Positions 5,557 through 7,310 of a stretch of DNA of 7,310 nucleotides are shown one piece after another (within the stretch, counting starts at the first letter, position 1; each line of letters starts with the position of its first letter). The stretch is from Anaerolineaceae bacterium (GTDB lineage: Bacteria; Chloroflexota; Anaerolineae; Anaerolineales; Villigracilaceae): the NCBI GenBank assembly GCA_009885445.1, contig VFKQ01000277.1:1-7310 (forward strand), in the 5' to 3' direction. Both the position numbers and the translations under genes were made by a program. Below the pieces are notes generated by a model. The model did no database searches. It was not told the origin of the DNA and was given only the letters and a program-made list of their open reading frames with translations.

Positions 5557-6364
5557 GTTTGAGTGAAACGATGCTGAAATCTCCCCAATACTTGAAAGGC
5601 CAGCGCGGAGCGAGCGCATCATCTAGCTTGCGCAACATCGAAAAGGCGCGCGGATAATCGACTGAAAAATCTTTACTCGTCGCGGGGGGCGTCATAACGG
5701 ACAGCGCTTCGACTGAGTCCAGTTTGAAATCCGCGCCCCAGGCCTGCGCGACTTGTCGCGGCGTGTAATAGTAGACTGGATAAACGAGTCCCTCTTTGTG
5801 CACGGTAGACTCGCCCGAGAAACGCCGCGCGGCAAGTTTGAACCTGCCGCGCAACACAAGCGCCGCTTCCCATAAACAGAACGGCGGCATCAGCGCCCAA
5901 ATCACGCGCGTGTTTTGCCTGAGCAAGGGACGCACGTTTTCAGCCACCATCGCCAAATCGGAAACACAATTCAACCCGCCAAAATTGGAGAAAGTTAAAT
6001 CAAATGGACCGGCCTTGGTATTTTTCAAATCGGTGTAAGAGAGTTGCTCAAACGACAACTTATCCTGCAGGCCAAGTTCACGCGCTTTCTTTTCGGCGCG
6101 AGTTAACATCTCGCCGGAAATATCCACACCGTGGACGGAGTAGCCGTGTTGCGCAAACCAGACCGCGTCGGTGCCGGTGCCACAAGCCAGGTCGAGGATG
6201 CGTCCGCCTGCGGGCACACGCGCAGCGACAAAATCATAAACGCGCTGGCGCATGCGTGCGAGGTTATCGTTGTTCTCGATGAAGTCGTCGTACTTGTCCG
6301 CGTTGCGGTCGTAGGCTTCAGCGACGGTTTGAAAGGATGTGCCGGAAAGAATGTTGTTGGGCAT
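5549..6364 (-). CDS. Class I SAM-dependent methyltransferase
   Basis: This 271-residue cytosolic enzyme uses S-adenosylmethionine. Motif I is ILDLACGTGTDAVWFA (56-71), and the acidic ribose-binding residue is Asp81 in GVDISGEML (79-87). FDLTFSNFGGLNCV near residues 120-133 fits the motif IV region. The C-terminal half, with LMPPFCLWEAALVLRG and a YYYTPRQV stretch, is typical of ubiE-like or glycan-cluster methyltransferases, but the acceptor cannot be read from it. ATG 6364 has GGAGAA three bases upstream. The stop overlaps the flippase start by 8 bp. Modification of a sugar or lipid intermediate handled by the flippase is a reasonable guess. A 167-bp repeat-filled gap separates it from the radical SAM gene, so it may also be transcribed separately. 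Confidence 0.88.
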   Translation of the reverse strand: MPNNILSGTSFQTVAEAYDRNADKYDDFIENNDNLARMRQRVYDFVAARVPAGGRILDLACGTGTDAVWFAQHGYSVHGVDISGEMLTRAEKKARELGLQDKLSFEQLSYTDLKNTKAGPFDLTFSNFGGLNCVSDLAMVAENVRPLLRQNTRVIWALMPPFCLWEAALVLRGRFKLAARRFSGESTVHKEGLVYPVYYYTPRQVAQAWGADFKLDSVEALSVMTPPATSKDFSVDYPRAFSMLRKLDDALAPRWPFKYWGDFSIVSLKHV

Positions 6365-6397
6365 GGGTTCTCCGTTAATTTTCTACAAAACATTTTC

Positions 6398-6424
6398 ACC
6401 GCGAAGTCCGCTAAGGACGCGAAG
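6398..6424. repeat. Three imperfect tandem 9-mers
   Basis: ACCGCGAAG (6398-6406), TCCGCTAAG (6407-6415) and GACGCGAAG (6416-6424) share the pattern NNCGCKAAG with no gap between copies. They lie upstream of the methyltransferase start in a gap without coding potential. The CGCGAAG/CGCTAAG wording resembles dispersed repeats in environmental genomes, from memory only. Confidence 0.6.
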
Positions 6425-6473
6425 AAAATCTTTAGGACTTAAGTGATTCAAAATTCTTTTGCCGCGAATTCTT

Positions 6474-6495
6474 GTGCTGAGCTTGTCGAAGTGCC
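6474..6495. repeat. Possible dispersed repeat fragment (GCTGAGCTTGTCGAAG)
   Basis: The stretch holding GCTGAGCTTGTCGAAG matches a sequence I recall as common between genes in many bacterial genomes. Only one copy is in this window, so the repeat call rests on that memory. It abuts the palindrome at 6493-6548 and, with the 9-mers, suggests layered repeat insertions. Confidence 0.35.
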
Positions 6496-6548
6496 GCTAA
6501 TGTTCGCTAATGCTTAAATGATTCGCTTGAATTAGCGACATTTGCGGC
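6493..6548. repeat. Palindrome that overlaps the 3' end of the radical SAM gene
   Basis: Arms 6493-6511 and 6531-6548 pair over 18 positions with one mismatch (6498/6543) and one bulged base (6504), around a 19-base loop. The right arm contains the TAA stop (6532-6534) and the last codons of the radical SAM gene. No T-run follows the stem on the minus strand, but a hairpin at a stop codon could protect the 3' end of the mRNA. Confidence 0.7.
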
Positions 6549-7310
6549 TGGCTCGTTGAGCATGAAACTTCCTCAACCTAAATTGACTTCTCGCCAGCGC
6601 GAGCGCATTCCACGGCGCGGTGACCAACCCGCGCAATGACGGACGCTTGAACGCGCGGCGCAGGCGGAATTCGTAATGCACACGTCCGTGCAGGATGCGA
6701 TAGAAGGCCTGCGGAAAAGGTCCGTGGTAAAGCATGGCCAGATCGTCAGAGTCGACCCAGTTTTGTTTTTCGCCCAAGTCCAATTTCACGCGCTCGTAAA
6801 ACTTGGTGCCGGGCAACGGATACGAAACCGAAATGCCGATGTCGTCTGGTGCGCAAGTCCGTACCATTTGCAAAGTTTTTTGCACATCGTCCCAGGTCTC
6901 GCCCGGGTAGCCGAATTGCAAAAAGAAGCCCACTTCGATTCCGCGCGCCTGCAATAATTTTGCGGCGCGTTCAATATCGCCGACCTTGTCGCCCTTCTCC
7001 ATCGCGTCGAGAATTTTTTGCGACCCAGACTCCGCGCCCACCCACACGGTTTTGCATCCGGCCTGCGCCAGCGCGAGCGCCGTCTTTTCGTTGACCAAGT
7101 CTGCGCGTTGCAAACATTTAAACGGGATGAGCGCATCGGCATCACGCACGAGCGCCGCAAATTTTTCTATCCAATGCGGCTTGAGTCCAAAAATATCATC
7201 GGCAAACCAAATGTGGTCGGGCGCAAAATTTTCTTTGAGCCACTTCAATTCAGCGGCCACATTCTCGGGCGAGCGCGAGTTGTAACGCTGACCCCAAATG
7301 GGCTTCGCGC
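6532..7310 (-). CDS. Radical SAM protein, C-terminal part (5' end outside window)
   Basis: At least 258 residues are visible and the frame runs off the right edge without a start; the GTG at 7260 is internal. The fragment opens with AKPIWGQRYNSRSPENVAAE, which in related proteins directly follows the CxxxCxxC iron-sulfur motif, so the cluster cysteines should lie just beyond the window. Then come IWFADDIFGLKPHW, KTVWVGAESGSQKILDAMEKG and FFLQFGYPGETWDD, which are typical of radical SAM barrels in B12-binding-domain enzymes of the BchE-like type. An N-terminal cobalamin domain is likely but unseen. The polar, Arg-rich C-terminus ends in RASRKCR, coded partly by a palindromic repeat. The reaction is unknown. 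A link to the methyltransferase and flippase downstream is inferred from orientation. Confidence 0.85.
   Translation of the reverse strand, partial: AKPIWGQRYNSRSPENVAAELKWLKENFAPDHIWFADDIFGLKPHWIEKFAALVRDADALIPFKCLQRADLVNEKTALALAQAGCKTVWVGAESGSQKILDAMEKGDKVGDIERAAKLLQARGIEVGFFLQFGYPGETWDDVQKTLQMVRTCAPDDIGISVSYPLPGTKFYERVKLDLGEKQNWVDSDDLAMLYHGPFPQAFYRILHGRVHYEFRLRRAFKRPSLRGLVTAPWNALALARSQFRLRKFHAQRASRKCR

Noticed and set aside
5557..5622. Upstream ATG codons for the flippase
   Set aside because: They would cause a 74-bp overlap with the methyltransferase and have no clear ribosome site; the ATG at 5556 gives an 8-bp overlap and a normal N-terminus.
6398..6548. CRISPR-like array
   Set aside because: The repeats are of different types, only the 9-mers are tandem, there are no spacers of constant length and no cas gene.

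Overview
The window looks like chromosomal sequence from a free-living bacterium, most likely a member of the Chloroflexota (Anaerolineae-like). This is an inference. It rests on the toast-rack/LiaF-type membrane genes, the style of the proteins, and gaps filled with palindromic repeats that resemble families dispersed in such genomes. No tRNA, rRNA, CRISPR array or transposase gene is visible. Apart from a 44-codon gene tail at the left edge, every gene lies on the minus strand, so the window is best read from right to left.

Right block (7310 to 3599, minus strand). The first gene is the C-terminal part of a radical SAM protein, whose 5' end lies outside the window. After a repeat-filled gap of 167 bp come three genes that overlap end to start: a class I SAM-dependent methyltransferase, a MATE/Wzx-type polysaccharide flippase (8 bp overlap) and a nucleoside phosphorylase-family enzyme (4 bp ATGA overlap). 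The last three almost certainly form one transcript. The flippase and methyltransferase suggest a cell-surface or glycan locus. The phosphorylase-family enzyme is an unexpected passenger there, and it lacks the phosphate-binding Arg of E. coli PNP.

Middle block (3510 to 1466, minus strand). Three consecutive membrane proteins form an envelope module: a six-helix protein, a two-helix protein with an external beta-rich toast-rack/LiaF-like domain (14 bp overlap with its predecessor), and an eight-helix protein built from repeated ~50-residue units. All three begin with the same short helix motif, G-x2-L-[IV]-x2-G. A palindromic element separates the second and third genes, and a strong hairpin terminator closes the block.

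Left block (1397 to 244, minus strand). A candidate promoter overlaps the terminator tail. It precedes a membrane-anchored TlpA/ResA-type thioredoxin and an OsmC-family peroxide-reactive protein, a plausible redox pair. These converge on the tail of an unrecognised plus-strand gene, with another palindrome between them.

Several starts were moved inward from the longest open frame, because Shine-Dalgarno sequences or short overlaps with upstream stops point to internal ATG codons. The most interesting features are the three-gene membrane module, a palindrome that contains the stop codon and last codons of the radical SAM gene, and the altered phosphate site of the phosphorylase-like enzyme.
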